This document shows, in pieces, positions 1-8,416 of a DNA stretch of 64,000 nucleotides. Every line of letters starts with the position of its first letter. The stretch's first letter is position 1. A program made the translations under genes and the position numbers. Under the pieces are notes generated by a model. It was not told the origin of the DNA and searched no databases. It was given only the letters and a program-made list of their open reading frames with translations. The stretch covers positions 2,728,001 to 2,792,000 of the forward strand of contig WLWP01000001.1 of the NCBI GenBank assembly GCA_012103505.1. The letters run 5' to 3'. Source of the stretch: Pseudomonadales bacterium (lineage in GTDB: Bacteria > Pseudomonadota > Gammaproteobacteria > Pseudomonadales > Azotimanducaceae).

Positions 1-1286
1 TGTCGTACGACTATATGGTTCTCGCCGGTACTCAAGGCAACAAAAATCACCAAAAACAAGATCGAATGTTTGGCGTTGCTGAGCGATACCGCATCCCTAT
101 CGTCCTCTACACCGAGGGCGGTGGCGGACGTACCTACAATGGACCCAACGCCGGTTCAACGCCGATTGCGACATCGGTTGGCGGTTTAAACACACGCACA
201 TGGCGCGAACTTGGAAAATGTTCAGGCTTAGTGCCAATCGTTGGTGTCACCTCCGGGTTTTGTTTCGCTGGTAACGTTGTTTTGTTAGGTGCGTGCGACG
301 TGATCATCGCGACGAAAGACTCAAGCATAGGTATCGGTGGACCCGCCATGATAGAAGGCGGTGGGCTCGGTGCCTACGCACCCGGAGAGGTTGGACCGGT
401 GAGTATCCAAGAGCCAAATGGTGTGATCGATATCGTTGTGGATGATGAAGTTGCAGCTACTGCAGCTGCCAAACACTATCTCTCGTTCTTCCAAGGCACA
501 GTTTCCGAATGGACCGCCAACGACCAGCGCAAACTCCGGCACATCATCCCCGAGAATCGTCGTGCTGTGTATAGCATCCGAGAGGTCATTCAGACACTCG
601 CTGATGCAGATTCGATGCTCGAGCTGCGACCTAACTTTGGACTCGCGATGATCACTGCCTTCATCCGGGTCGAAGGTAAGCCCGTCGGCGTTATCGCCAA
701 CAATTCCAATTCGCCAACAGGGGGAGCGATCGATTCCCCCGCGGCAGACAAAGCATCACGGTTCATGCAGCTATGCGACGCTTTCGACATTCCGATCCTG
801 TCCCTCATCGATTGCCCTGGAAACATGGTGGGCCCCGAAGCGGAAAAAGAAGCCTTGGTTCGACACTGTGGTCGCATGTATGTGGCTGGCGCCAACTTAA
901 CCGTGCCTTTTTTCACAGTCGTTTTGCGTAAGGCTTACGGACTCGGTGCGCTGGCAATGGCAACGGGTAGTTTTGACGAAACATTCTTCGCCATTTCATG
1001 GCCAACGGGTGAGTTCGCAGGCATGGGATTAGAAGGCCAGATAAAGCTTGGGCGGAGGAATGAGCTCGCCGCCATCGAAGACATTCCGAAGCGCAAAGCC
1101 CGCTACGACCAGTTGGTTGCAGAAGCGTACGCCTGGTCACGTGCCTTAAACGCTGGAACGGTTTTTGAGGTCGACGATGTCATTGACCCAGCCGACACCA
1201 GAAAGTGGATCATTATGGGTCTAGAAGCCTCGCCAGCTCCGATACCACGAGAAGGCAAGAAGCATAGCTGGATCGATACCTGGTAG
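1..1286 (+). CDS. Acyl-CoA carboxylase, carboxyltransferase domain (5' truncated by window edge)
   Basis: This is the C-terminal part of a biotin-dependent carboxyltransferase that moves CO2 from carboxybiotin to an acyl-CoA such as acetyl-, propionyl- or methylcrotonyl-CoA. The frame is already open at base 3 and reads SYDY before the first ATG at 15, so the gene begins outside the window. About 427 residues are visible against roughly 510 for a complete carboxyltransferase. Family signs include VLAGTQG followed by a basic stretch, the EGGGGR loop, the oxyanion-type glycines in IGIGGPAMIEGGG and the C-terminal half motif IDCPGNMVGPEAEKE. Many proteins with this N-terminal pattern are fused to biotin carboxylase and biotin carrier domains, but that part would lie upstream and cannot be checked. 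The gene converges on a second carboxyltransferase. Substrate is unknown. Confidence 0.85.
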   Translation, partial: SYDYMVLAGTQGNKNHQKQDRMFGVAERYRIPIVLYTEGGGGRTYNGPNAGSTPIATSVGGLNTRTWRELGKCSGLVPIVGVTSGFCFAGNVVLLGACDVIIATKDSSIGIGGPAMIEGGGLGAYAPGEVGPVSIQEPNGVIDIVVDDEVAATAAAKHYLSFFQGTVSEWTANDQRKLRHIIPENRRAVYSIREVIQTLADADSMLELRPNFGLAMITAFIRVEGKPVGVIANNSNSPTGGAIDSPAADKASRFMQLCDAFDIPILSLIDCPGNMVGPEAEKEALVRHCGRMYVAGANLTVPFFTVVLRKAYGLGALAMATGSFDETFFAISWPTGEFAGMGLEGQIKLGRRNELAAIEDIPKRKARYDQLVAEAYAWSRALNAGTVFEVDDVIDPADTRKWIIMGLEASPAPIPREGKKHSWIDTW

Positions 1287-1582
1287 TTACGGTCTACGGT
1301 CCGCTAAGGCCAAACTTGGGTCCATCGCTCTGACGACCCAAGCCGCCCACCCGGTTCAATATCGATCGTATTGCGAAAAGGTTCCGGGGGAGAGCGAAAT
1401 ACTTACACCCATCACACGCAAACCAAACGGATACCGCGCGTCGAATCCCAGTGGTGAGCGTCTCCACCCATTCCGCAGGGTAGATTGATTTTAGTAACAC
1501 AACCCCTCGTCCCGATAGGCTTGCTTTTCTTCTTCGGAAACGTCCCTTAACCAACTGGTTTGGATCATTAGTCGCCTATTGG
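1287..1582. other. Intergenic spacer between convergent carboxyltransferase genes
   Basis: These 296 bases separate two convergent genes. The minus strand carries an 86-residue open frame (1294-1554), but it is rich in Arg and Gly, has no recognisable domain and no convincing ribosome binding site, so I do not call it. I see no strong hairpin with a T-tract, tRNA or repeat here. Confidence 0.5.
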
Positions 1583-3139
1583 TTAGAAAGGCAGGTAACG
1601 TGCTGACGTTTTGCCCAACTGCCCCGAGATGACCCTTTGAGCATCTTCTGCAAACTCACAAAGCAGCGCACGCGTCTGGCGCGGATCAATGATGTCTTGA
1701 CCAGTCGCTTCCGCGGTTCTGAAGGGTGATGCTAGCGCCTGTAATCTTTCCTCGATCTCCTGCAACTTAGCTTCGCTGTCATCGGCGGTTTCGATCTCTC
1801 TTCGATATGCGGCCGCGGCACCTCCCGCAATGTGCATGGAACCCCAGTTGGCGGATGGCCAGGCAAACCTTTGAAACATACCGCTAGGCCGGTGATGGCA
1901 CTGACCTGCAACCCCGTAGAGTTTCCCCATGACCACAGTGGCCCATGGCATCTGACTGCTGCAGGTCATCGCCACCAGCGCAGCGCCCGAGCGTTCGATA
2001 CCTTGTTTCTCCGAATCTAGACCAACCATAAAACCAGGCTCGTCTGCAAGAGAGACCACCGGAAGATGAAACGTATCGCAAAGCTGCAAGAGCCTCATGA
2101 CTTTCGTCCCTGCAGCCACATCTGTTGTACCGCCTTTCTGGCGCGGATTGTTCGCCATCAAACCAACCGGATAGCCATTCAAACGAGCGAGTCCCACGAC
2201 GCGCGAACGACCATACCTAGGTGCGATTTCAAAGAAAGACTGCTCATCCACGATAGCATCAATAATCTGGTGCACTTTGTAGGTTTGGCGACGATCGCGG
2301 GGGATTGCCGACAACAGAAATTCGTCGGCTCGTCCAGGGTCATCCCCTGTATCCCCACGGGGAGATGTTTCCCAAACGTTAGATGGTAGATAGGATAGGA
2401 AACGTTTGATCTGCGCAAACGCATCCTCTTCATCAACCGCCAGATTATCGATAACACCGCTCAAGCGCGTGTGAATTTCGTCGCCACCAAGCTCTTCCTT
2501 GGTGATGTCATAACCTAACGCCGCTTTAACAACCGGCGGGCCTCCCGGAAACAGTTGGCTCGTGTCCTTGACCATCAAATTAAAGTGGGCCATACAGGCG
2601 TTGATGGCCGGTAGACCGGCAACCGAACCCATGACAGCCGAGACAACGGGAATCTCGCTCAATATCTGTGTATCCACGGCCGACCAGACGTTGCCATCGG
2701 GCAGATAAGTGCGGCCGATATCTTCAAAGGATCGGACACTTCCCCCAGATGCATCTAACAAGCGAACATAGGGGATACGCCACTCTTGAGCACGCCTATT
2801 GGAAGAAAGTTCCTGACCCAGACCACCACCAGTACCGCCCGAGCCACCACGCACCGTAAAGTCACCGGCAGAGACAACGACCTTACGCCCATCTAACTTG
2901 CAGTAGCCCTCAACAGAACCTTTAGGCGTGAAATGTTCAAGCTTGTTCCCTTCATATGAGGCGCTGCCCGATAGGCCCATGAACTCGGAGAAACTTTTGC
3001 TGTCGACAAATCGGTCAAGCCTCTCGCGAACCGTTAACTTGCCTCGCGCATGTTGTCGTTTTATCCCTTCCTCGCCACCCATTTGTAACGCGAAGTCCTT
3101 GCGCGTGGCGATCTCATCAACTTCTTCTTGCCATGACAT
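1583..3139 (-). CDS. Acyl-CoA carboxylase beta subunit (carboxyltransferase)
   Basis: This is a full-length 518-residue biotin-dependent carboxyltransferase of the propionyl-/methylcrotonyl-CoA carboxylase beta type. It transfers carboxyl from carboxybiotin to acyl-CoA in the cytoplasm, in complex with an alpha subunit not seen here. The N-terminus has the family hallmark HARGKLTVRERLD (residues 30-42). A glycine-rich acyl-CoA-binding stretch follows at about 97-107, and the C-terminal half has the LADEPGFMVGLDSEKQG motif. The ATG at 3139 is supported by an AGGAG core nine bases upstream and an in-frame TAG just beyond it. A fivefold 15-bp repeat upstream carries that core in each copy. The neighbouring partial gene belongs to the same superfamily but has a different N-terminal pattern, so the two probably serve different carboxylases. 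Confidence 0.88.
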   Translation of the reverse strand: MSWQEEVDEIATRKDFALQMGGEEGIKRQHARGKLTVRERLDRFVDSKSFSEFMGLSGSASYEGNKLEHFTPKGSVEGYCKLDGRKVVVSAGDFTVRGGSGGTGGGLGQELSSNRRAQEWRIPYVRLLDASGGSVRSFEDIGRTYLPDGNVWSAVDTQILSEIPVVSAVMGSVAGLPAINACMAHFNLMVKDTSQLFPGGPPVVKAALGYDITKEELGGDEIHTRLSGVIDNLAVDEEDAFAQIKRFLSYLPSNVWETSPRGDTGDDPGRADEFLLSAIPRDRRQTYKVHQIIDAIVDEQSFFEIAPRYGRSRVVGLARLNGYPVGLMANNPRQKGGTTDVAAGTKVMRLLQLCDTFHLPVVSLADEPGFMVGLDSEKQGIERSGAALVAMTCSSQMPWATVVMGKLYGVAGQCHHRPSGMFQRFAWPSANWGSMHIAGGAAAAYRREIETADDSEAKLQEIEERLQALASPFRTAEATGQDIIDPRQTRALLCEFAEDAQRVISGQLGKTSARYLPF

Positions 3140-3147
3140 TGTCTCTT

Positions 3148-3222
3148 GCTCCTACAACCTCTGCTCCTACAACCTCTGCTCCTACAACCTCTGCTCCTAC
3201 AACCTCTGCTCCTACAACCTCG
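3148..3222 (-). repeat. Five tandem 15-bp repeats, each with a Shine-Dalgarno core
   Basis: Five head-to-tail copies of a 15-bp unit (plus-strand reading GCTCCTACAACCTCT) run from 3148 to 3222; only the last base of the fifth differs. Read on the minus strand, each unit contains TAGGAG. The copy nearest the carboxyltransferase start is correctly spaced to act as its ribosome binding site. Each unit also puts a TAG in frame with the start codon. The array therefore sits in the 5' untranslated leader and offers five ribosome docking cores in a row. Copy number is expected to vary by replication slippage. Confidence 0.9.
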
Positions 3223-3302
3223 TCGCTCTCATCCCCTATCCTTCGCAACCTAGTACCTGCCATTCGTCTTCACAAGGGCATACACCAAACACAGACCGTA
3301 AC

Positions 3303-3331
3303 CGAGAGCCTGATTTATTGAAAGGCTCTCG
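3303..3331. promoter_or_regulatory. Inverted repeat between divergent genes (operator candidate)
   Basis: A perfect 9-bp inverted repeat (CGAGAGCCT / AGGCTCTCG, 11-base spacer) lies between the divergent carboxyltransferase and propeller genes. No T-tract follows on either strand, so an operator is more likely than a terminator. The binding protein is unknown. Confidence 0.35.
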
Positions 3332-3425
3332 ATAACGATCCCAAAAGCACATGTTGTACACTCCGGTGCAACGACACACGCCTATCTAGCACAGAAAAGT
3401 ACCCGCTCACTTTTGGGAGATTTTG

Positions 3426-4481
3426 ATGAACCGCCGCTATCGCCTCACATTCCTCGCCCTGATTGCCACCGTCTTCGCGACTCAAGTCTTCGCAGAAGCC
3501 GATACTTGCCTACCAGCCGACGGCCAAGAATTCCTTTGTGGTCCCGTCAATGGCGAAGACCTCGTCTGGATTAGCCAGAATCAAATGATCGCAAGCGGGA
3601 TGGCGAACGAGGCTGGAAAAGGACACATCTATCTTGTCGATACGAAAGCGCACAGCTTCTCAGAGCTCTACCCCGGATCAACGCCTGCAAACGACTTCGA
3701 CCAAGACACTTATCCTGACTGTCCCGGCCCGCCCAATCCTGCCACTTTTTCTACCCATGGTTTAGCCCTCTTGCCTTTGGATCAAGATAACTATCGTCTA
3801 TACGCCACGGGGCATGTTGGTCGCGAAGCTGTCGAGATTTTCGAACTTAATAAATCCGACATCCAGCCAACCATCACTTGGGTGGGTTGCGTCGTGGTGC
3901 CAGATGGCGCTGCCATTAACTCCGTCGCTGCGCTATCCGATGGAGGATTTCTAACGACGAGAATAAGTGGTACAACGGAGTCCGGCGATATCTTTGCCGG
4001 TGAGATAAGTGGCTTTCTCTATGAGTGGCACCCGGGTGATGTGGTTAGCCGGGTAACCGGCACCGAGATGTCTGGTCCAAACGGGATCGTTGTCAGCACC
4101 GACGAAAACACCGTCTACGTCGCTTCCTGGGGCAGGAAGGAAATTGCCAAGTTCGCTCGCCAATCCGGCAACGAAGCTTCGCTTTCCCTAGTTCAGACAG
4201 CAACTTTGGCTTTTCGACCCGACAACCTTCGCTGGACCGCAGAAGGCACTCTCCTTGCTGCCGGTCATCGAGTTTCGGAGCGGAACGACTGCGGTGCGCC
4301 TTTATGTTTCGATGCATGGGAAGTTGCAGAGATAGATCCCAATTCACTCGAAGCCAATACGTTGATTACCAAACAGCCATCTGAAGGGTTCGCTGGTGCC
4401 ACCGTTGCGATTAGGAATGACGCGGGAATCTGGCTCGGTACTTTCCATGGGGATCGTCTCGTGTTTGTTCCTAAAAACTGA
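3426..4481 (+). CDS. Secreted SMP-30/gluconolactonase-like beta-propeller protein
   Basis: A 351-residue exported protein. The N-terminus (RRYR, then a hydrophobic stretch ending VFA) is a signal peptide of about 23 residues, so the protein should act in the periplasm or outside. The rest shows the repeating blade pattern of SMP-30/strictosidine-synthase-like propellers: MSGPNGIVVSTDENTVYVASW, FRPDNLRWTAEGTLLAAGH and a final AIRNDAGIWLGTFHGDRLVF. Several Cys residues (for example CLPADGQEFLCG at the mature N-terminus) could form disulphides. I chose the ATG at 3426, preceded by GGGAGA, over the TTG one codon upstream. It may be a lactonase or arylesterase, but no substrate can be assigned. 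It stands alone and diverges from the carboxyltransferase gene. Confidence 0.72.
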   Translation: MNRRYRLTFLALIATVFATQVFAEADTCLPADGQEFLCGPVNGEDLVWISQNQMIASGMANEAGKGHIYLVDTKAHSFSELYPGSTPANDFDQDTYPDCPGPPNPATFSTHGLALLPLDQDNYRLYATGHVGREAVEIFELNKSDIQPTITWVGCVVVPDGAAINSVAALSDGGFLTTRISGTTESGDIFAGEISGFLYEWHPGDVVSRVTGTEMSGPNGIVVSTDENTVYVASWGRKEIAKFARQSGNEASLSLVQTATLAFRPDNLRWTAEGTLLAAGHRVSERNDCGAPLCFDAWEVAEIDPNSLEANTLITKQPSEGFAGATVAIRNDAGIWLGTFHGDRLVFVPKN

Positions 4482-4638
4482 GTTGTCTGGCATTTGGTCC
4501 TCGTATCGCTAACACACAAAACATCGCAATGTCATTTCATCCCATTGCGTGAACTAACTTGTTAGCAGAGAGTGATACGGAAGGTAACAGTGAGGTTATA
4601 TTCCAACGTTCTTAGACGTCAAACGTGTATTGAGAAAT

Positions 4639-4698
4639 TGATCTAAAGGCACGTCTTAGATCACGATAGGCTCTAGAGAACATTCGATCACGGTGATC
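4639..4698 (+). promoter_or_regulatory. Two inverted repeats ahead of the DUF1269-like gene
   Basis: TGATCTAA (4639-4646) and TTAGATCA (4656-4663) form a perfect 8-bp inverted repeat with a 9-base spacer. A second, GATCAC-G-GTGATC (4686-4698), ends one base before the ATG at 4700 and covers the place where a ribosome binding site should be. GATC is shared by both. They could be operators, or a hairpin masking the start. Confidence 0.35.
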
Positions 4699-4699
4699 C

Positions 4700-5269
4700 A
4701 TGCGCCGTCTCTACTATATCTCCCATGACATCGAGACAACTGAAGCTATTTCGCGGCGTCTCCATGAGGAAGGTATTTCGGACTGGAACTTCCACGTACT
4801 AGCTAAAGACCCTTCTGGACTCTATTCCCACCATATCCACTCTGCGTTACCACACCACCACAAGGACATCATCAGAACTGGAGAGGTCGGTGCTCTCTAT
4901 GGTCTGACCTTGAGTTTTGGCGCTACATCGCTCGTTTTGGTTAGCGGTGCGATGACCTGGATCAGCAGTTGGTTCGATATCATCAGCGTGACAACTATCG
5001 GGGCGCTCCTAGGCGCGCTGGTTGGGATAAAGCGTGGACTCAGTCGGCAAAACCACCGACTCGCTACCTTCCAGGAAGAAATCGAAGCGGGCAGGTATCT
5101 GATCATGGTGGATGTGCGACGGGAAGATAAGGCGCAGATACGCGAACTGATGAACATGGAATTTCGAGCGGTCACCTACGGTGGCAATGAATCAACAATC
5201 GTACGACCGTTTAAACGCAGCAAACACATCCGACCTGAGCCAATTTCTTCAGCACAGCAACAGGTATGA
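4700..5269 (+). CDS. Small membrane protein, DUF1269-like (paralogue 1)
   Basis: A 189-residue protein of unknown function with a soluble N-terminal part of about 60 residues, two hydrophobic segments (about 62-84 and 92-111) and a soluble C-terminal part. The layout suggests a flipase-like or stress-related membrane protein of the DUF1269 kind, but I cannot name a function. A second gene at 13916-14485 encodes a protein of identical length and layout. Both open with a (Y/H)(Y/F)IS(H/D)(D/N) stretch, both have a His-rich patch before a KDI-(I/V)-x-(T/S)GE motif, and both have (V/I)GI(K/Q)R after the second membrane segment. The two copies bracket the cytochrome oxidase island, hinting at a link to respiration. 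The ATG at 4700 has no clear Shine-Dalgarno; a palindrome occupies that position. Confidence 0.75.
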   Translation: MRRLYYISHDIETTEAISRRLHEEGISDWNFHVLAKDPSGLYSHHIHSALPHHHKDIIRTGEVGALYGLTLSFGATSLVLVSGAMTWISSWFDIISVTTIGALLGALVGIKRGLSRQNHRLATFQEEIEAGRYLIMVDVRREDKAQIRELMNMEFRAVTYGGNESTIVRPFKRSKHIRPEPISSAQQQV

Positions 5270-5304
5270 CGTGGTCAGGAGGGAAGTGCAAATTGGCCTA
5301 GGTA

Positions 5305-6576
5305 TCAGGGTTCGACCGTGTTTGGGTCTTGCAACCATTTCCGAGCGACGGTCGGTGGCGCCGCGAGCGTTTCCAAGAACGCCTCAAGTTGCTCCAGCTG
5401 CCACGGCCAAAGCTCCAGTGGTTTAGCTTCGTTGTGACCGATCATCGCATCAAGCGCTTCGTTGTAATGATCAAGCACCGCGCGCAAATCTGGAAACTGG
5501 CCCGCATGCCCAAAAGGTGCTGTGCCCTGCAAATTCCTCAGAGAAGGGGTGCGCATTGCACCGCGAAGCTCTGAACCAGTTTTAACAAACTTGAGTTCAT
5601 CGCACTCGATAGTCGTGTCCACATAGGCGCCCCGGCAATTGAACTCGTCGACTAACAACTCGCGTAACCCGCGAATCCGGCCAGCGTCTGGTGTTGCACC
5701 CGGTACCGAAAGCAAGCCCGTATTGTGGAACGCGTTATTGGTAAACAAGGGGCCATTGTGGCATTGAGTGCAGCTCGCTGCACCGATGAAAAGCCTCAGT
5801 CCTTCAGCCTCGTGTACCGACATCGTGTTGTTGGCCAGCTTGATATCATCATCAATGATGGCGGCAACGTATTGATCAAACCGACTAACGCCTGGCATTA
5901 GCAGTCGTTCATATGCTGCGATCGCTTTACCAACATTGCTAAAAATCTGGTTAACCAAGCCCTTCTCTATCGGACCAAGCGCAGACCATCGCTGTGCCCA
6001 ATCCAGGTCCGACTGCGCGAGTGACTCCAGTTCAGAAATAACAAGCGCTTGGGGCAAATCGCCAAATACCTCTTCGTATGTAGAGCGATAGTCCTCTCCG
6101 TACATCAGCAGCACAACCTGCAGTCTGTGACTACCGTGCTCGTTCACCGCCTCAATCGGTGCAAGAGCCTGAGCCCATAAGCTGTCCTTGCGACCATCCC
6201 AATAAAACCACGGACTATAGGCAACTCCTATCAGGCTAGGGGCGTTACGCTCGGCAAGTCCGAGACCGACACTGACCCCGATCCCATCAGTAAACCGTCG
6301 CTCTGGCTGATGACAGGTAGCGCAAGATACTGCGTCGTTTGCGCTCATCCGAGTTTCAAAGAAAAGCCGGCGCCCCATTTCTTGGGCGAGTTCGTTGTTA
6401 CCTGCGAGGTTTGTGGGGTTCAGTGGTAGCGGACCCAACGCTGCCAGGGAAAGAGACTCGAGTTCTAATCGCTCCATCTCCTCCCATTCATGGGCGTCAT
6501 GCCCATCGCATCCAGCAATGACTAACAGCAAGGCAAGCGCTAGGCATACAATCGAACCCCGAACCAAAAGTTGCAT
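5305..6576 (-). CDS. Di-haem cytochrome c peroxidase / MauG-family lipoprotein
   Basis: A 423-residue protein of the bacterial di-haem cytochrome c peroxidase/MauG family, which uses two c-type haems to reduce H2O2 or carry out peroxide-dependent oxidation in the periplasm. The N-terminus has a hydrophobic segment ending in the lipobox VIAGC (Cys23), so it is probably a lipoprotein. Haem motifs are CATCH (Cys85, Cys88, His89) in a typical RRLFFETRMSANDAVSCATC setting and CTQCH (Cys269, Cys272, His273). The ATG lies two bases after the stop of the upstream FixH-like gene, so the two are translationally coupled. The position beside the oxidase operon suggests a role in peroxide handling or cofactor maturation, which is inference. 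Confidence 0.88.
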   Translation of the reverse strand: MQLLVRGSIVCLALALLLVIAGCDGHDAHEWEEMERLELESLSLAALGPLPLNPTNLAGNNELAQEMGRRLFFETRMSANDAVSCATCHQPERRFTDGIGVSVGLGLAERNAPSLIGVAYSPWFYWDGRKDSLWAQALAPIEAVNEHGSHRLQVVLLMYGEDYRSTYEEVFGDLPQALVISELESLAQSDLDWAQRWSALGPIEKGLVNQIFSNVGKAIAAYERLLMPGVSRFDQYVAAIIDDDIKLANNTMSVHEAEGLRLFIGAASCTQCHNGPLFTNNAFHNTGLLSVPGATPDAGRIRGLRELLVDEFNCRGAYVDTTIECDELKFVKTGSELRGAMRTPSLRNLQGTAPFGHAGQFPDLRAVLDHYNEALDAMIGHNEAKPLELWPWQLEQLEAFLETLAAPPTVARKWLQDPNTVEP

Positions 6577-6578
6577 GT

Positions 6579-7637
6579 CTATAAGTCTATATCCACGGTC
6601 AGGGTTTCGGTGGCCTGGGCAGTCTCAATCATGAACAGCATCTGCCACCGCCCACCCATGTGGAATTTGATGCCTTCAACCACATAGTGGCCATCCAACT
6701 CGATCCGCCTCGCTTGAGGTGCCGAAGGTAGTCCATGGTCATGCAAGGGCATGCCACCCGTTAGACTAATCTGCGCGTCATTAACCGCCCTGCCATCCAA
6801 TCGATGAAGTTGTAGGTGCCAACTGTGCATTCGATTGATCTGTATTGGGTCGAGCTGAGGCTGGACTGAAATCACAAAGTAATCGCCGCTATTTTGCAGC
6901 CGACCATCAGCTTCAGCTCGGACATCATGACTGCCGACGACGAATAATCCCGCCACAAAGACGAGAACGCTCATCGACGCTCCTTTCCAGCCAACGGTTT
7001 TCTCTTGGATCTGATCCGGCTCTTTTGTCCGTCGACCTCCGATAAGATTATTGCCAAAAACCGCGAACATGAGCACAACCCCCACAATTAGAATTCCTAG
7101 AACTGCTGTGTCACCGAAGCCCCCAACATTAACTTCAAAGGGGAATATCGCTGTATAGACTTCGCCCTCCACCGATATTGCGTTTGCGATACCAATGAAC
7201 TCACCTTGCTCGGTGAAAGTATGCAGCGTGGCAAAGCTGTCAGGGTCCGTCGCTGGGGGATGATAAAAAACGGTGATCTCGTCTAGATCACCTATCGCTT
7301 CAACGTCATCGACGCCCGCAAATTGCCCCAAGCCAGTCGTATTGCGGATAATACGAAGATCAACCGCCATTTGTTCCAGTCCATCGTGCAGGTATTCAAG
7401 CACGAACACACTTTCGCCAAGGTCAGGAATATCCTCGCAATATTGCTCATGCCCTCGCGTCAGAGGCTGAAAGATTGTGAAGTGTGCTTCATAAAACCCG
7501 ACTTTGATCAGACAAAGATCATTCTCTAGAACAACGCCGCCATGTCCATGTGCCATCAGAGGTAATAAATACCCAAATCCGATCAGCACAAGCCTCATCA
7601 ACCAAGTCGTATAAATGTTTGTTCGAGCGTGTCTCAT
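6579..7637 (-). CDS. Membrane protein with C-terminal FixH/YtkA-like domain
   Basis: A roughly 352-residue exported membrane protein. The N-terminus carries a signal-like hydrophobic stretch (LVLIGFGYLLPLMAHGHGG). A soluble region follows, then a membrane segment around GDTAVLGILIVGVVLMFAVFG, a second around MSVLVFVAGLFVVG, and a C-terminal beta domain. The last domain has the FixH/YtkA pattern MHSWHLQL, GMPLHDHGLPSAP and FHMGGRWQMLF, with His and Met residues that could bind copper; this is inference. The open frame extends to 7706, but the ATG at 7637 is the first good start, and another at about 7598 would leave a compact signal peptide. It is the first gene of a two-gene unit with the peroxidase and diverges from the thioredoxin/oxidase operon, suggesting oxidase assembly or copper handling. 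Confidence 0.65.
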   Translation of the reverse strand: MRHARTNIYTTWLMRLVLIGFGYLLPLMAHGHGGVVLENDLCLIKVGFYEAHFTIFQPLTRGHEQYCEDIPDLGESVFVLEYLHDGLEQMAVDLRIIRNTTGLGQFAGVDDVEAIGDLDEITVFYHPPATDPDSFATLHTFTEQGEFIGIANAISVEGEVYTAIFPFEVNVGGFGDTAVLGILIVGVVLMFAVFGNNLIGGRRTKEPDQIQEKTVGWKGASMSVLVFVAGLFVVGSHDVRAEADGRLQNSGDYFVISVQPQLDPIQINRMHSWHLQLHRLDGRAVNDAQISLTGGMPLHDHGLPSAPQARRIELDGHYVVEGIKFHMGGRWQMLFMIETAQATETLTVDIDL

Positions 7638-7735
7638 CGGGTCATTGTAGAAGAACAAAGTTCCCACGGCACGGGTCGCAGAGTGCAATGTGCAGTTGAT
7701 TAGCACTGGTGTTTCTGACAGACTTCTTCGTCGTT

Positions 7736-7763
7736 GAATGCATCACTTTAGAGTGATGCATTC
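7736..7763. promoter_or_regulatory. Perfect 12-bp inverted repeat between divergent respiratory operons
   Basis: GAATGCATCACT, a TTAG spacer and its exact complement AGTGATGCATTC form a 28-bp palindrome in the gap between the FixH-like/peroxidase unit and the thioredoxin/oxidase operon. No T-tract follows on either strand. Its symmetry and position suggest a shared operator controlling both directions. Confidence 0.6.
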
Positions 7764-7804
7764 CTTTGTCGGAGTCCTGGTTCGAATGTCATAAGGGTAG
7801 CGAT

Positions 7805-8395
7805 ATGCTGCACACAATGTCATCGGACATCCGCAGTTTAGATGTCCGGATTTGGATGTTAGTGCTTCTGCTGATATTGCCTTACCCAGGTTTTTCGGCG
7901 GGACGTGGTGATATTGCCCCAAACTTTAGCTTGCCCCTGATTGCAAATCCTCCCAACGGTACAAAGACTGCTGACAAGAATGCACAACCTCTCTTTCAAT
8001 TACTGGATCTGGCTGACTACAAAGGTCGGATCGTGTATATCGACTTCTGGCAAACCAACTGTGCACCGTGCCGGGAATCGCTTCCGATGCTAAGCAGGAT
8101 GCGGGACGAATTCGACCGCAAAGATGTTGAGATACTGGCTATAAGTACAGATCCAGATCCGCGCGACGCGCTCACTTTCATCGAGCAACACAATATTTCA
8201 TTACCAGTCTTGAGCGATCCTGGCGCGATCGTTGCTGGTCAATATGGACTGTCCGCACTACCTGCAGCTTACATTGTCGATAGAGCGGGCTACATCAACT
8301 CAGTCAAACACGGCTACACGACCGGTCACACAGAGATCGTCCGTAATAAGTTAAGAGATTTGAGTAACAGTGATCACTTGCTAGAAAAGCAATAA
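7805..8395 (+). CDS. TlpA/ResA-like thioredoxin-fold protein
   Basis: A 196-residue periplasmic thiol-disulphide protein. A single hydrophobic segment (WMLVLLLILPYPGFSA) anchors or exports it. The thioredoxin fold follows, with APNFSLPLI near the start and the active-site CAPC (Cys86, Cys89) in DFWQTNCAPCRESLP, then the cis-proline region SALPAAYIVDRAG. Such proteins reduce apocytochrome c or deliver reductant to the CuA site of cytochrome oxidase. The gene lies 21 bases ahead of oxidase subunit II, whose product has both c-type haem motifs and a CuA site, which fits that role. The ATG at 7805 has AAGGG seven bases upstream. A longer TTG-initiated form from 7766 is less likely. Confidence 0.83.
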   Translation: MLHTMSSDIRSLDVRIWMLVLLLILPYPGFSAGRGDIAPNFSLPLIANPPNGTKTADKNAQPLFQLLDLADYKGRIVYIDFWQTNCAPCRESLPMLSRMRDEFDRKDVEILAISTDPDPRDALTFIEQHNISLPVLSDPGAIVAGQYGLSALPAAYIVDRAGYINSVKHGYTTGHTEIVRNKLRDLSNSDHLLEKQ

Positions 8396-8416
8396 AGAAC
8401 TAAGTAAGGAGCAGAC

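Noticed and set aside
1294..1554. An 86-residue minus-strand frame in the first intergenic gap
   Set aside because: Arg- and Gly-rich, no domain and no convincing ribosome binding site.
2928..3335. Plus-strand frames reading through the 15-bp repeat as SYNLCSYNLC or APTTSAPTTS
   Set aside because: The periodic peptides come only from the tandem repeat and overlap the leader and start of the carboxyltransferase gene. No signal peptide or domain.
5181..5426. A plus-strand 81-residue frame after the first DUF1269-like gene
   Set aside because: It overlaps that gene's end and is antisense to the peroxidase gene; no features.
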